DNA from: Methylomonas sp. UP202
Lineage (GTDB): Bacteria > Pseudomonadota > Gammaproteobacteria > Methylococcales > Methylomonadaceae
Direction of reading: 5' to 3'
DNA length: 64,000 bases
NCBI RefSeq assembly: GCF_029910655.1
Contig: NZ_CP123897.1
Coordinates: 1,240,001-1,304,000 of the forward strand
Part shown: piece after piece, positions 17,138-26,803 of the stretch
Layout of the letters: each line of letters begins with the position of its first letter
Position numbering within the stretch: position 1 is the first letter of the stretch
Notes under the pieces: generated by a model
Databases searched by the model: none
Seen by the model: only the letters and a program-made list of their open reading frames with translations
What the model was told of the DNA's origin: nothing
Position numbers and translations under genes: made by a program

Positions 17138-20100
17138 ATGACGTCACGATTTTTCAATCGCTTCTCTCTGGGCACGGCGAGTTTGGCCGGATTGGTCGGG
17201 GTCGTCGGCTTTGCGGTATTGATGGGATTTAGCCTGTGGCAGGAACGGCTACAGCGCATTGCCCACGCCCGGGTCGAAACCGAAAACATCGCAATGGTTC
17301 TGGAAGGGCATGCGCTGGCGACCGTACAAAAAATCGACTTGATTTTGAACGATGTACTGGGCCATTTGCGCGCCGACGATATGAAGGCGCGCTTGGGCGA
17401 CCAGACCGAACGCGCGTTGGAACTGCATCGTTTGCTGATGGACAAGGCCGCCAGACTCAACGACGCGGCTATCATCGAAACCGGCGCGATTCAGGTGTTC
17501 GATGCCCGAGGCGATTGTCTGTACAGTTCGCTGGACAGCCAGCCGCCGATCAGTATCGCGGATCGTGAATATTTCCAACGCCATGGCGCCGACCCCAGCG
17601 TCGGTTTGTCGATCTCGCCGCCGCAGATTTCCAAGACCCTGGGTCTGCGAAAAATCTCGCTGACCCGGCGCATAGACGGTCCGGACGGCCGCTTTGCCGG
17701 TGTCGTCAACGTTGTGACGCTGTTGAGTTCCTTCGAAAAGTTTTACGCGACACTGGATTTGGGCGAACACGGCGCGGTCGTGCTGCGCGACGACGCGATG
17801 CGCTTGCTGGCGCGTCATCCGATGCTGACCGAGGACGCCGCCCAACCTTTTCCCGACCACCCGGTGCTCGGTTTTGTCGCGCGCGGTAGCGATCGCGGTC
17901 ATTACGTCGAAATCAGTCCGGCCGACGGCGTCAAACGCCTTTATAGCTTCCGCCGGGTGGGCCATTACCCCTTATTCGTACTGGCGGCCATCGCCGAGCA
18001 GGACTATCTGGCCGAATGGCACGAGCACCTGCGCTGGTACGGGGCCGCCGGTCTGCTGATCGCGCTGTTGTCGCTGAAATTAATGCTGACGGCCCGTTAC
18101 GGTCTGCTGAAGTGGCAAAGCAACGAAAAAAAATACCGCTATATCGTCGAAAACGCGCCGATCGGCGTCTTCCAATGCGACAACCAGGGCAAACACCTGT
18201 TCGCCAACCTGACGATGGCTCGGCAGTTCGATTGTGAGTCGGTCGAAGAATTCATGGCTACTTATGGTGGCGCCGACTTTCGCTTCGCCGACTCCACTCA
18301 ATTATGCAAGGCTTTGGAATCCGACCGGGAAGTCCGCGAATTCGAAACCCGCGCCGTGTTGGCCGGCGGCCATACCAAATGGTTCTCGCTGTCGGCCAGG
18401 GCCGACGCCAACGGCGTCGTCAACGGTTTTACGCTGGACGTCACCGACCGCAAGCAAACCGAGGAAAAATTGCGGATGTCCGAAGAGCGCTTGCGGCTGA
18501 CGCTGGAAGCCGCGCAAATCGGCATTTTCGACTGGGATGTGGTCAGCGATCGTTTCGTGGTTTCGCCGATTTACTACAGCATGTTGGGTTACTCGCCCAA
18601 GGATGGTCAAGGCGACCGCGAAGAATGGCTGGAGCGGGTGCATCCGGACGACCGGGCGATGGTGGCCGGCAAAATCAACAGCGTGTTGGCCAAGCAAGCC
18701 GACGCCTACACCTACGAGGCGCGGATCCGCCACGCCGACGGCGAATATCGCTGGTTGAGCGCCAAGGCTTTCAACGTGGAACGCGGCGCGGACGGCGCGG
18801 TCGGACGCGTGCTCGGCATTCGGATGGATGTCACCGACCGGAAACGCAACGAAGAGGAATTGGCGCATTATCGAGATCATCTGGAGCGCTTGGTCGACGA
18901 ACGCACCGCCGAACTGCTGGAAGCCCGGAAGCTGGCCGACGACGCCAACCGCGCCAAGTCGGATTTTCTGGCGAATATGAGTCACGAAATCCGCACCCCG
19001 ATGAACGCCATCATCGGTTTGACCCGCTTAGCGTTGGATACCGAGCTTAGTCAACAACAACGCGATTATCTGGGCAAGGTATTGAATGCGTCGCAGGCTC
19101 TGCTGGGCATACTCAACGATATTTTGGATTATTCGAAAATCGAAGCGGGCCGGATAGACATCGAGGCGGTCGATTTTTGTTTGGAAGATATTTTGCGCGC
19201 CACCGCCGATTTGTTTTCGTTTCGGGCCGAGGAGAAAGGGATCGAATTGTTTATCGACATGGCCCCGGACGTGCCGGAGTGGCTGGTCGGCGATCCGTTG
19301 CGGCTGAGCCAGATTGTCGACAATCTGGTCGGTAACGCCATCAAATTTACCGAGCGCGGCGAAGTGCATTTGAAGGTCGAGCAAAAAGAGATCACGGCGG
19401 ACGCGGTGTGCTTGCGCTTCGCGGTGCGCGATACCGGGATCGGCTTGACGGCGGATCAGGCCAATCGCTTATTCCGGCCGTTCGTGCAGGCCGAGGCCGG
19501 CATCACCCGCCGTTTTGGCGGTACCGGCCTGGGCCTGACGATTTGCAAACGCCTGGTGGAGATGATGCGCGGCCGCATCGCATTGTCCAGCGAACCGGGG
19601 CGCGGCAGTACGTTCGTGTTTACCGTGTGGCTGGGTTTGCCGGATCCGCAAAAACCGCGAGCCAAGCCCGGCCGCGGCTTGCACGACTTGCGGGCGATGC
19701 GGACGCTGGTGGTCGACGATCAGGAAACCTCTTTGCTGATTCTGCGGACCATGCTGCAAAGCTGGGGCTTTCAAGTGACGACCGCCGACTCCGGCGCCGC
19801 CGGTTTGCGGTTTTTCGAAGAGGCCGAACGCGACGGTCAACCCTACGATTTGTTGATCCTGGATTGGAAAATGCCGGCGATGAACGGGCTGGAGTTCGCT
19901 CGGGCCTTGGCCGAACTGAAGCCGGAGAATCGCCCGCCGATTACGGTAATGGTGACCGGTTTCGGCCGAGAAGAACTGGCCGCCGCCACCGACGGCGCCT
20001 TGATCGACGCGATTGTCGGCAAGCCGGTGACGCCGTCTGAAATGTTTGACGTTTTGATGGCGCTGCAACGTCAGGAGCACGTTAGGTCGAAACCGACCGC

Positions 20101-21193
20101 CGACGTGTTCGAAACCAGCCGGGTGTTGTTGGATGGCATACGCGGCGCCCGGATTCTATTGGTCGAGGATAACGAACTCAATCAGCAAGTGGCTAGAGAG
20201 TTTTTGACGAAAAGCGGATTGTCGGTGGAGCTGGCTAACAATGGGCAGGAGGCCGTTGATCTGGTGCAGCGCCAGCGTTTCGATGCGGTGTTGATGGATT
20301 TGCACATGCCCGTCATGGATGGCCTGGAAGCGACCCGGCGAATTCGGGCCCTGGCGGAGGGCCGGCATTTACCGATCATCGCGATGACGGCGGCGGCGAT
20401 GGCGCAAGATCGCGAGGCTTGCGCGTTGGCGGGCATGAACGGCCACGTCGCCAAGCCGGTTGAGCCGCGAGAACTCGCCGAAGTGCTGGCGCGTTGGGTC
20501 AAGCAGGGCGGAGAGCGGCCGGTGACGATACTTGAGTCGGCCGGGACCGTCGATGCGGCGCCGGCCGCGGTCGATAGCGAAGCCGAAATCGCCGGATTGG
20601 CGCGGGCCTTGCCGGGCGTTTCGGTCGGGGTGGCGTTGCGACGCATGGGCGGTGATCCGCTGTTCTATCGGCGCTTGTTGGCACGCTTTGCCGAGCGTCA
20701 TGGCGATGCCGGCGCGCAAATTCGGCGCTTGGCGGGCGACGGCGATAATGAAGCGCTCTATCAGCTGGCCCACAATCTGAAAGGCGAGGCCGGCAATTTG
20801 GGCCTGGATAGCATTGCCGGTCCGGCCGATCGATTAGGGCGCTTGCTGAAATCCGCCGGCGCCCAAAACTGGGCCGAGTTGGCGGCAACCCTGGCGAGCG
20901 AATGCGAGGCGATGACGGCGCGCTTGGCCGCGCTGACACTCGATGCCGCCGCTGTTCCGGCGGCGCCGAGCGGCGGTGGGGCGGGGGAGTTTTGGCCGCG
21001 CCTGGCCTTGCTCGAGCAGCAGTTGCGGAGTAAAAGTTTGGAGGCCCGCCATCTGGTCGACGAACTGGAAGGAACGCTGGACGATCCGATTTTGGCGGAG
21101 CAATTCGCTAAAGTCGTCCAAGCGGTCAAACAATTGCGTTACGACGCCGCGTTGGTCGAATTGGCCACACTCGGCGAAGACCGTAGACCTTAG
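17138..21193 (+). CDS. Hybrid sensor histidine kinase (dCache-like sensor, two PAS, HisKA/HATPase, two receivers, Hpt)
   Basis: A 1351-residue membrane kinase from ATG 17138 (GGGGA upstream). TM1 lies at about 13-37, an extracytoplasmic dCache-like sensor to about 300 (ISIADREYFQRHGADPSVGLS), TM2 at about 303-322. PAS domains lie near 335-440 and 455-585, each ending in a DVTDRK motif. HisKA has its phospho-acceptor His near 617 (MSHEIRTPMNAI). HATPase covers about 680-850 (DNLVGNAIKFTE, GTGLGLTICK). Receivers carry Asp near 907 (LLILDWKMP) and 1053 (VLMDLHMP). A C-terminal Hpt has His near 1211 (LAHNLKGEAGN). All phosphorelay residues are present. It likely feeds the HD-GYP regulator nine bases downstream. 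The signal is unknown. Confidence 0.93.
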   Translation: MTSRFFNRFSLGTASLAGLVGVVGFAVLMGFSLWQERLQRIAHARVETENIAMVLEGHALATVQKIDLILNDVLGHLRADDMKARLGDQTERALELHRLLMDKAARLNDAAIIETGAIQVFDARGDCLYSSLDSQPPISIADREYFQRHGADPSVGLSISPPQISKTLGLRKISLTRRIDGPDGRFAGVVNVVTLLSSFEKFYATLDLGEHGAVVLRDDAMRLLARHPMLTEDAAQPFPDHPVLGFVARGSDRGHYVEISPADGVKRLYSFRRVGHYPLFVLAAIAEQDYLAEWHEHLRWYGAAGLLIALLSLKLMLTARYGLLKWQSNEKKYRYIVENAPIGVFQCDNQGKHLFANLTMARQFDCESVEEFMATYGGADFRFADSTQLCKALESDREVREFETRAVLAGGHTKWFSLSARADANGVVNGFTLDVTDRKQTEEKLRMSEERLRLTLEAAQIGIFDWDVVSDRFVVSPIYYSMLGYSPKDGQGDREEWLERVHPDDRAMVAGKINSVLAKQADAYTYEARIRHADGEYRWLSAKAFNVERGADGAVGRVLGIRMDVTDRKRNEEELAHYRDHLERLVDERTAELLEARKLADDANRAKSDFLANMSHEIRTPMNAIIGLTRLALDTELSQQQRDYLGKVLNASQALLGILNDILDYSKIEAGRIDIEAVDFCLEDILRATADLFSFRAEEKGIELFIDMAPDVPEWLVGDPLRLSQIVDNLVGNAIKFTERGEVHLKVEQKEITADAVCLRFAVRDTGIGLTADQANRLFRPFVQAEAGITRRFGGTGLGLTICKRLVEMMRGRIALSSEPGRGSTFVFTVWLGLPDPQKPRAKPGRGLHDLRAMRTLVVDDQETSLLILRTMLQSWGFQVTTADSGAAGLRFFEEAERDGQPYDLLILDWKMPAMNGLEFARALAELKPENRPPITVMVTGFGREELAAATDGALIDAIVGKPVTPSEMFDVLMALQRQEHVRSKPTADVFETSRVLLDGIRGARILLVEDNELNQQVAREFLTKSGLSVELANNGQEAVDLVQRQRFDAVLMDLHMPVMDGLEATRRIRALAEGRHLPIIAMTAAAMAQDREACALAGMNGHVAKPVEPRELAEVLARWVKQGGERPVTILESAGTVDAAPAAVDSEAEIAGLARALPGVSVGVALRRMGGDPLFYRRLLARFAERHGDAGAQIRRLAGDGDNEALYQLAHNLKGEAGNLGLDSIAGPADRLGRLLKSAGAQNWAELAATLASECEAMTARLAALTLDAAAVPAAPSGGGAGEFWPRLALLEQQLRSKSLEARHLVDELEGTLDDPILAEQFAKVVQAVKQLRYDAALVELATLGEDRRP

Positions 21194-21202
21194 GAGTAGA
21201 AC

Positions 21203-22321
21203 ATGAGCGCGCAAAACAAGGCTCAACGGGTTTTGATTGTCGACGATTCGCTGAGCAATATTGAGTTACTGGACCACATCCTGGGGAGGCATTACGCCAC
21301 CAGCTTCGCGACTAACGGTGCCGAGGCGCTGGAACTGGTCGACCGGTGTCCGCCGCATTTGGTGTTGCTGGACGTGGTGATGCCGGGTATCGACGGCTAC
21401 GAAGTCTGCCGGCGCTTGCAAGCCGATACCGCCACCCGCGCCATTCCGGTGATTTTCTTAACTAGTCTGGACAGTCCGGTTGACGAGGAATACGGTTTGT
21501 CGTTGGGCGCCGCCGATTTCATTCACAAGCCCGTGTCGCCGCCGGTGGTGTTGGCCAGGGTGCGCAATCATCTGGCCCTGGCCGATACCACGCGAGAGCT
21601 GCGCCGGCACAACGAAAATCTGGAGCAGTTGGTGGCCGAGCGCACCGAGGAGTTATTGCAGCGCAACCGGCAATTGATCGCGGCCCAAGGCTCGGTGATC
21701 TCGGCGTTTTGCGCGCTTGCCGAGGTCCGCGATAACGAAACCGGCAATCACATCCGTCGCACCCAAAATTATGTGCGCGAACTGGGTGAAGCCCTGCGCG
21801 GCCACCCGCGGTTCCGAAATTGCTTGAACGACGAAACCATCGAGTTGATGTACAAAACCGCGCCGCTGCACGACATCGGCAAGGTGGCGATTCCCGACGC
21901 GGTGTTGCTGAAGCCCGGTAAATTGACCGATGCCGAGTGGGTGATCATGAAACGGCATTGCGAGGCCGGTCGCGACGCGATCGTGTCGGCGGCTCGCGAA
22001 TTCGGCGACGGCGAGGGGGCATTCCTGGAGTGCGCGGCCGATATTGCCTATTGCCATCACGAGCGTTGGGACGGCAACGGCTATCCGCGCGGTTTGCGCG
22101 GCGATAGCATTCCGATTAGCGCCCGGTTGATGTCGGTCGCCGACGTCTACGACGCACTGACTACCAAGCGGGTTTACAAGCCGGCCTTCAGCCATGCCGA
22201 ATCGGTCAAATTGATCTGGGAGGGGCGCGGCAGTCAGTTCGATCCCGACGTCACCGATGCGATGACGGCGCTGGCAGGCCGCTTCGAGGCGATAGCGGAG
22301 CAATACCGCGACGGCGAATAA
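21203..22321 (+). CDS. Response regulator with HD-GYP cyclic-di-GMP phosphodiesterase domain
   Basis: A 372-residue protein. An N-terminal receiver (about 8-125) has its phospho-acceptor Asp in LVLLDVVMPGIDGYEV at about residue 57. A short coiled coil follows (LEQLVAERTEELLQRNRQL), then an HD-GYP domain with HDIGK at about 222-226, KRHCEAG, and HHERWDGNGYPRGL at about 283-296. HD-GYP enzymes hydrolyse cyclic-di-GMP, affecting motility and biofilm formation. GGAG lies eight bases before the ATG. The gene follows the hybrid kinase by nine bases, giving a three-gene sensory operon, and ends seven bases from the convergent LysR gene. Confidence 0.93.
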   Translation: MSAQNKAQRVLIVDDSLSNIELLDHILGRHYATSFATNGAEALELVDRCPPHLVLLDVVMPGIDGYEVCRRLQADTATRAIPVIFLTSLDSPVDEEYGLSLGAADFIHKPVSPPVVLARVRNHLALADTTRELRRHNENLEQLVAERTEELLQRNRQLIAAQGSVISAFCALAEVRDNETGNHIRRTQNYVRELGEALRGHPRFRNCLNDETIELMYKTAPLHDIGKVAIPDAVLLKPGKLTDAEWVIMKRHCEAGRDAIVSAAREFGDGEGAFLECAADIAYCHHERWDGNGYPRGLRGDSIPISARLMSVADVYDALTTKRVYKPAFSHAESVKLIWEGRGSQFDPDVTDAMTALAGRFEAIAEQYRDGE

Positions 22322-22328
22322 GACGCCG

Positions 22329-23228
22329 TCACAACCAGCCGTCCCTGGCGTGGTCGAGGATCGCGGTGACGGCCGGATGTTGCTGTTTGCGGCGTAGCGT
22401 GATCGCGTAAAAACGTTCCAGCACCGTTTCGATCCGGCCCAACACCTCGACGCCGTATTGCCGGCAAATTTCGCCGGCCACCGCGCTCGGCGCGACGAAC
22501 AGGCCGGCGCCGCCGGCGCCGAAAGTCTTCAGCAGCGCGCTGTCTTCGATTTCGGCCTGAATGTTGGGACTGATCCCGTTGGCGTCGAACCATAAGTCCA
22601 ACGAGCGCCGCAGCGCGGTATTGCCGGTCGGCAGCAAGAACGGCGCGCCGGTCAGCGAGCGCGGAAAGCGATCCCGATAAGTCGCCGCCAAGCCGGGACT
22701 GCCGAACACGCTGACATCGCATTCGCCCAGAAAGTGGTTGAAGGCCTTGGCGCCGCTGGCCGGGGTCAGCGGCGTATCCGACAGTACCAAATCGACGCCT
22801 TGCACGGCAATCTCGGCCAACAGCCGGTCGGCCTTGTCTTCGTAGCAATGAATCTGGACCGGTTCCGGCAAGCGGAAAACCGGTTCGATCAGCCGGTACA
22901 CCGCCAACTTGGGCAATGCGTCGGATACGCCGACCGTCAAGCGCCAAGCTCGCCCGGTCGGCAGGCCTTTCAAGGTATTGGTCAGTTCCCGGCCCAGCGT
23001 GAATATCTCGTCCGCGTAATGAAACACCACCCGCCCGGTATCGGTTAGCAGCAACTTGCGGCCACTTTTGAAGAACAACTTGTCGCCGATGGCTTGTTCG
23101 AATACCGCCAGTTGGCCGCTGACGGTCGGCTGAGCCAGATGCAATTTTTCGCAGGCCCGAGTGATGCTGGCTTCGCGGGCCACATGCCAAAAATAAAACA
23201 AATGCTGGTAATTGATGCGTTCCTGCAT
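22329..23228 (-). CDS. nhaR: LysR-family regulator, NhaR-like
   Basis: A 299-residue LysR regulator. The N-terminal winged HTH (INYQHLFYFWHVAREASITRACEKLHLAQPTVSGQL) carries the unusual YFWHVA opening characteristic of NhaR-type members. The substrate-binding half follows to the C-terminus. In Escherichia coli NhaR controls a Na+/H+ antiporter and biofilm genes; no antiporter is nearby here. It is divergent from PEP carboxylase with 143 bases between the starts, so it may regulate that gene instead. The symbol follows sequence type, not demonstrated function. Confidence 0.85.
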   Translation of the reverse strand: MQERINYQHLFYFWHVAREASITRACEKLHLAQPTVSGQLAVFEQAIGDKLFFKSGRKLLLTDTGRVVFHYADEIFTLGRELTNTLKGLPTGRAWRLTVGVSDALPKLAVYRLIEPVFRLPEPVQIHCYEDKADRLLAEIAVQGVDLVLSDTPLTPASGAKAFNHFLGECDVSVFGSPGLAATYRDRFPRSLTGAPFLLPTGNTALRRSLDLWFDANGISPNIQAEIEDSALLKTFGAGGAGLFVAPSAVAGEICRQYGVEVLGRIETVLERFYAITLRRKQQHPAVTAILDHARDGWL

Positions 23229-23371
23229 GGCCTTTGCATAGAAATTTTCGATGTATTTATTCTAATCTTTCTATTTAACAATACCAAAGACTAGCGTTAC
23301 GCTATCGACAAAGTGGCCGGCCCGCTTTTTGCTGCTCGATGCGGTAACCGCTGACCATGATGGAGACTTAA

Positions 23372-26158
23372 GTGACTAAACATACCGACGATAAACAACT
23401 GCGCCGCTCGATTCGTTTGCTGAGTTCGATGTTGACCAGAGTGTTGAAACACCAAGGCCAACGCGATGTGGAGGAATCCGTCGCGCAATTGCAGCGACGC
23501 TTCGCCGCGCTGATGCGCGACAACACGCCGGCCCGGCGCAAGCCCCTGCAGGATGTCGTCGAGCGCTTGGACGCCGACGAAATCGGTCAGGTGGTCAGAG
23601 TGTTTAACCAGTATTTCAGCCTGTTGAGCATCGCCGAGGAGTCGCATTCGCTGGGCCAGCGCCGCCAGCGCCAGACCGGGCATTTCTGGCCGGGCTCGTT
23701 CCACGACACCTTATGTACCTTCAAGGAATCCGGCATCGGCGCCGAGCAAGTCCAAACCTTGTTGGCTGATTTGCTGTACTTGCCGGTGATGACGGCCCAT
23801 CCGACCGAGGCCAAGCGCCGCACCGTCAAGGGCGCGTTGCGCAATTTGTTTTTGACCCACGAACAGATTGACGGCAGCCGGCAGGGTCCGGGCCGTAAGG
23901 CGGCATTGGAACGCTTGCAGGCGCAGATTCAGTTGCTGTTGCGCACCGATGAAGTGCGCGGTCGCAAGCCCGGCGTGGTCGACGAAATCGATACCGGCCT
24001 GTTTTATTTTCCGCTGTCGCTGTTCGAGGCGACCAGCAAGGTTTACCGGAATTTCGAGGAATCGATGGTCGATGTCTACGGCGAGGAAGCGGCCGCCGGC
24101 GCGCGGATTCCCAGTTTCTTGAAGTTCGGATCGTGGATAGGCGGCGATCGCGACGGCAATCCCAACGTCACCCCGGAAACCACGGTGCTGGCGCTACGGC
24201 TGCAAGCGCAAGCGATCCTGCTGGAGTATGCGCGGCGTCTCGATGCGTTGCGCGGCCAGTTGTCGCATTCCTACGGCTTGTGCGAATTGACGAGCGAATT
24301 CAGTGCCAGTCTGGAAGCCGACCGCACCGCATTGGGGCCGGCGGTGGCCGAATTGGCGCGGCCTTATCTGCAAGAGCCCTACCGCCATAAATTGACCATC
24401 GTCAAATACCGGATAGAGCAGGGCTTGGAACGCATTGCCAGGCGCTTGCGCGGCGACGCGGAACCGGCCGATTGCCACGCCTATCCCAGCGTGGCCGAAT
24501 TCCTGCGCGATTTGCGTCTGATCGACCGGTCGCTGCGCAACCACGGCGACGCCAATATCGCCGAACTGGAATTGCACGACCTGATTCGCCTCGCCGATAC
24601 CTTCGGCTTTCATTTGATGCATCTGGACGTGCGCCAGGAATCGACCCGGCATAGCGAGGCGGTGGCCGATATTCTCGGCGCGGCCTTGGGCATCGATTAT
24701 CGGGCGATGAACGAGGAGGATCGCTTGCAATTGCTCGGCGAGGCGATCGCCGCGCCGGGCGGCTTGATGTTCGATCCGGGCGCGTTGCCGTCGGCAACCC
24801 GCGAAACCCTGGCCTTGTTCGAAGTGATGGCCAGCAGCCGGCGCGAGATCGGTCCGGACTGCTTCGGCGAATACGTGATATCGATGACCCACCACGCCAG
24901 TCACGTTTTGGAGGTGATGTTACTGGCCGCCCAGTGCGGCTTGGTTGGTCGGATCAGAGGTCATTGGTACTGCAATATCGGCGTCAGCCCGCTGTTCGAG
25001 ACGATAGACGACTTGAACCGGATCGAGGAAGTATTGAACGACTTGTTCGATTCGCCGACTTACCTGACCTTGCTGAAGGCCTCCGGCCGTCGTCAGGAAA
25101 TCATGCTGGGCTATTCCGATTCGTGCAAGGACGGCGGCATCCTGGCTTCGGCGTGGGGCTTGTACCGGGCGCAACGCCGCATCGTCGATATTTGCGATCG
25201 GCGCGGCATCCGCTGCCGCTTGTTTCACGGCCGCGGCGGTACGGTTGGCCGCGGCGGCGGTCCGACCCACGAAGCGATTCTGGCGCAACCCGCCGACAGC
25301 GTGCGCGGTCAGATCAAGTTTACCGAGCAGGGCGAGGTGTTGTTCTATCGCTATAACAACATGGAAACCGCGATTTACGAACTGACGATGGGCGTGACCG
25401 GTTTGTTGAAGGCCAGCGCCAGTCTGGTGCAACCGGTCCCCCCCGATAACCCGGAAAATTTGGCGGTGATGGACGAGTTGGCGAGGATAGGCGAACAAAG
25501 TTATCGGGATTTGACCGAGCGCACGCCGGGCTTTTTGGACTATTTTTACGAATCGACGCCGGTCGGCGAAATCGGCCGCTTGAACATCGGCTCGCGGCCG
25601 TCGCACCGCAAGAAACAGGACCGCTCCAAAGAGTCGGTGCGGGCCATTGGCTGGGTATTTGCCTGGGCCCAGTCGCGGCAAACCTTCCCGGCTTGGTACG
25701 GCGTCGGCCTCAGCGTATCGACCTGGTGCGCCGGTCGAAGCGAGCGGCTGGAGCAATTGCGAACGATGTACCGCGACTGGCCGTTTTTTCGCAATTTGCT
25801 CAGCAACGCTCAGATGGCCTTGAGCAAGTCGGACATGGAACTGGCGCGGGAATACGCCGGCTTGTGCGTGGACCCGGAAACCGGCAAACGCGTGTACGGC
25901 TTGATCGCCGGCGAGTATCAACGTTGCGTGGAGTGGGTGTTGGATGTGGCGCAAATCGATAGGCTGTTGGCCGATAACCCTAGCTTGGCCGACTCGTTGC
26001 GCCGCCGCGACGCTTATCTGGGGCCATTGAATTTCTTGCAGGTCTGCCTGCTGCGCAAGGTGCGAGAAGACGATGCCGGCGCCGGCGACAGTCCTTGGCT
26101 GAATCCGCTGTTGCGCACGATCAACGCGATCGCCGCCGGCATGCGCAACACCGGCTAA
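23372..26158 (+). CDS. ppc: Phosphoenolpyruvate carboxylase
   Basis: A 928-residue enzyme that converts PEP and bicarbonate to oxaloacetate, replenishing the TCA cycle and, in methylotrophs, fixing some CO2. Signature elements are intact: catalytic His in VMTAHPTEAKRRTVK (about residues 139-153), GGDRDGNPNVT, LGYSDSCKDGG, the mobile loop FHGRGGTVGRGGGPT at about 619-633, and the C-terminal RNTG that contacts the active or inhibitor site. The start is GTG 23372 with GGAGA eight bases upstream; no in-frame ATG suits better. Length is close to the typical bacterial enzyme. The divergent NhaR-like gene is a candidate regulator. Confidence 0.97.
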   Translation: MTKHTDDKQLRRSIRLLSSMLTRVLKHQGQRDVEESVAQLQRRFAALMRDNTPARRKPLQDVVERLDADEIGQVVRVFNQYFSLLSIAEESHSLGQRRQRQTGHFWPGSFHDTLCTFKESGIGAEQVQTLLADLLYLPVMTAHPTEAKRRTVKGALRNLFLTHEQIDGSRQGPGRKAALERLQAQIQLLLRTDEVRGRKPGVVDEIDTGLFYFPLSLFEATSKVYRNFEESMVDVYGEEAAAGARIPSFLKFGSWIGGDRDGNPNVTPETTVLALRLQAQAILLEYARRLDALRGQLSHSYGLCELTSEFSASLEADRTALGPAVAELARPYLQEPYRHKLTIVKYRIEQGLERIARRLRGDAEPADCHAYPSVAEFLRDLRLIDRSLRNHGDANIAELELHDLIRLADTFGFHLMHLDVRQESTRHSEAVADILGAALGIDYRAMNEEDRLQLLGEAIAAPGGLMFDPGALPSATRETLALFEVMASSRREIGPDCFGEYVISMTHHASHVLEVMLLAAQCGLVGRIRGHWYCNIGVSPLFETIDDLNRIEEVLNDLFDSPTYLTLLKASGRRQEIMLGYSDSCKDGGILASAWGLYRAQRRIVDICDRRGIRCRLFHGRGGTVGRGGGPTHEAILAQPADSVRGQIKFTEQGEVLFYRYNNMETAIYELTMGVTGLLKASASLVQPVPPDNPENLAVMDELARIGEQSYRDLTERTPGFLDYFYESTPVGEIGRLNIGSRPSHRKKQDRSKESVRAIGWVFAWAQSRQTFPAWYGVGLSVSTWCAGRSERLEQLRTMYRDWPFFRNLLSNAQMALSKSDMELAREYAGLCVDPETGKRVYGLIAGEYQRCVEWVLDVAQIDRLLADNPSLADSLRRRDAYLGPLNFLQVCLLRKVREDDAGAGDSPWLNPLLRTINAIAAGMRNTG

Positions 26159-26204
26159 TTTCGCGGCGGCTGGCCGGCGCCACGACAGTCGTTAGGGAGG
26201 CAGC

Positions 26205-26651
26205 ATGATTAACGAAATCGTTAGTGGATCGACCGGCGTCTTGGCGAATGCCTACGCGGCCGCGAAGCGCCGTTATGGCGGCCGGCGTTTGGCCTACTTC
26301 GTCGCCGCGCTGGTGATGTTGGGCTTCGGCGATACGCTGTTGCCGCTGATTGGTCACGGCGTGCACGTGGCGATAGAAATCGTCGAGTGGCTGTTGGAGC
26401 ATTGGTTGGAGGCCGCCTTCGGCTTATCGCCGCGCCAAGCGGAAATCGCGGTGTTTTGGCTGGGCATCGTCGCGATCGGTTACGGATCGTGGCGGGTCGC
26501 ACGGGCCGCGTATCTGGCCGCGTTGGCCTGGTGGCGCGATTTGGCGGCGCGTTGGCGGGCAAACTCGGCGGGGCGGGCGTATTGGCCGGCCTTGGCGCGC
26601 TCGGCCTTGGTGTTCGGCGCACTCGGCTCAACGCTGTTGATGTTCACTTGA
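26205..26651 (+). CDS. Uncharacterised membrane protein
   Basis: A 148-residue protein with a strong ribosome-binding site (GGGAGG seven bases before ATG). Three hydrophobic segments are seen at about residues 29-50 (LAYFVAALVMLGFGDTLLPL), 78-98 (IAVFWLGIVAIGYGSWRVA) and 128-147 (LARSALVFGALGSTLLMF). An amphipathic Trp-rich stretch lies near 103-120. I do not recognise the family. It sits between ppc and the ABC transporter, 46 bases after ppc and 152 before the transporter; no functional link is visible. Confidence 0.75.
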   Translation: MINEIVSGSTGVLANAYAAAKRRYGGRRLAYFVAALVMLGFGDTLLPLIGHGVHVAIEIVEWLLEHWLEAAFGLSPRQAEIAVFWLGIVAIGYGSWRVARAAYLAALAWWRDLAARWRANSAGRAYWPALARSALVFGALGSTLLMFT

Positions 26652-26803
26652 CAGTAACGGCGGTGATGTCGCGCCGGCCATCATGAAACGTGGCTGCGGG
26701 AGTTGCCCGGCTGGATACGGTCTTGGGATCGGCGCGCGTGTTCGAACGACTTTAATGGGGCCGGCACCTGCCGATTCGTCAATCCATCAGGACTCGTGAA
26801 ACG

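Noticed and set aside
16057..17475. 472-codon minus-strand frame opposite the MCP and kinase start
   Set aside because: Antisense to motif-bearing genes; composition typical of a shadow frame.
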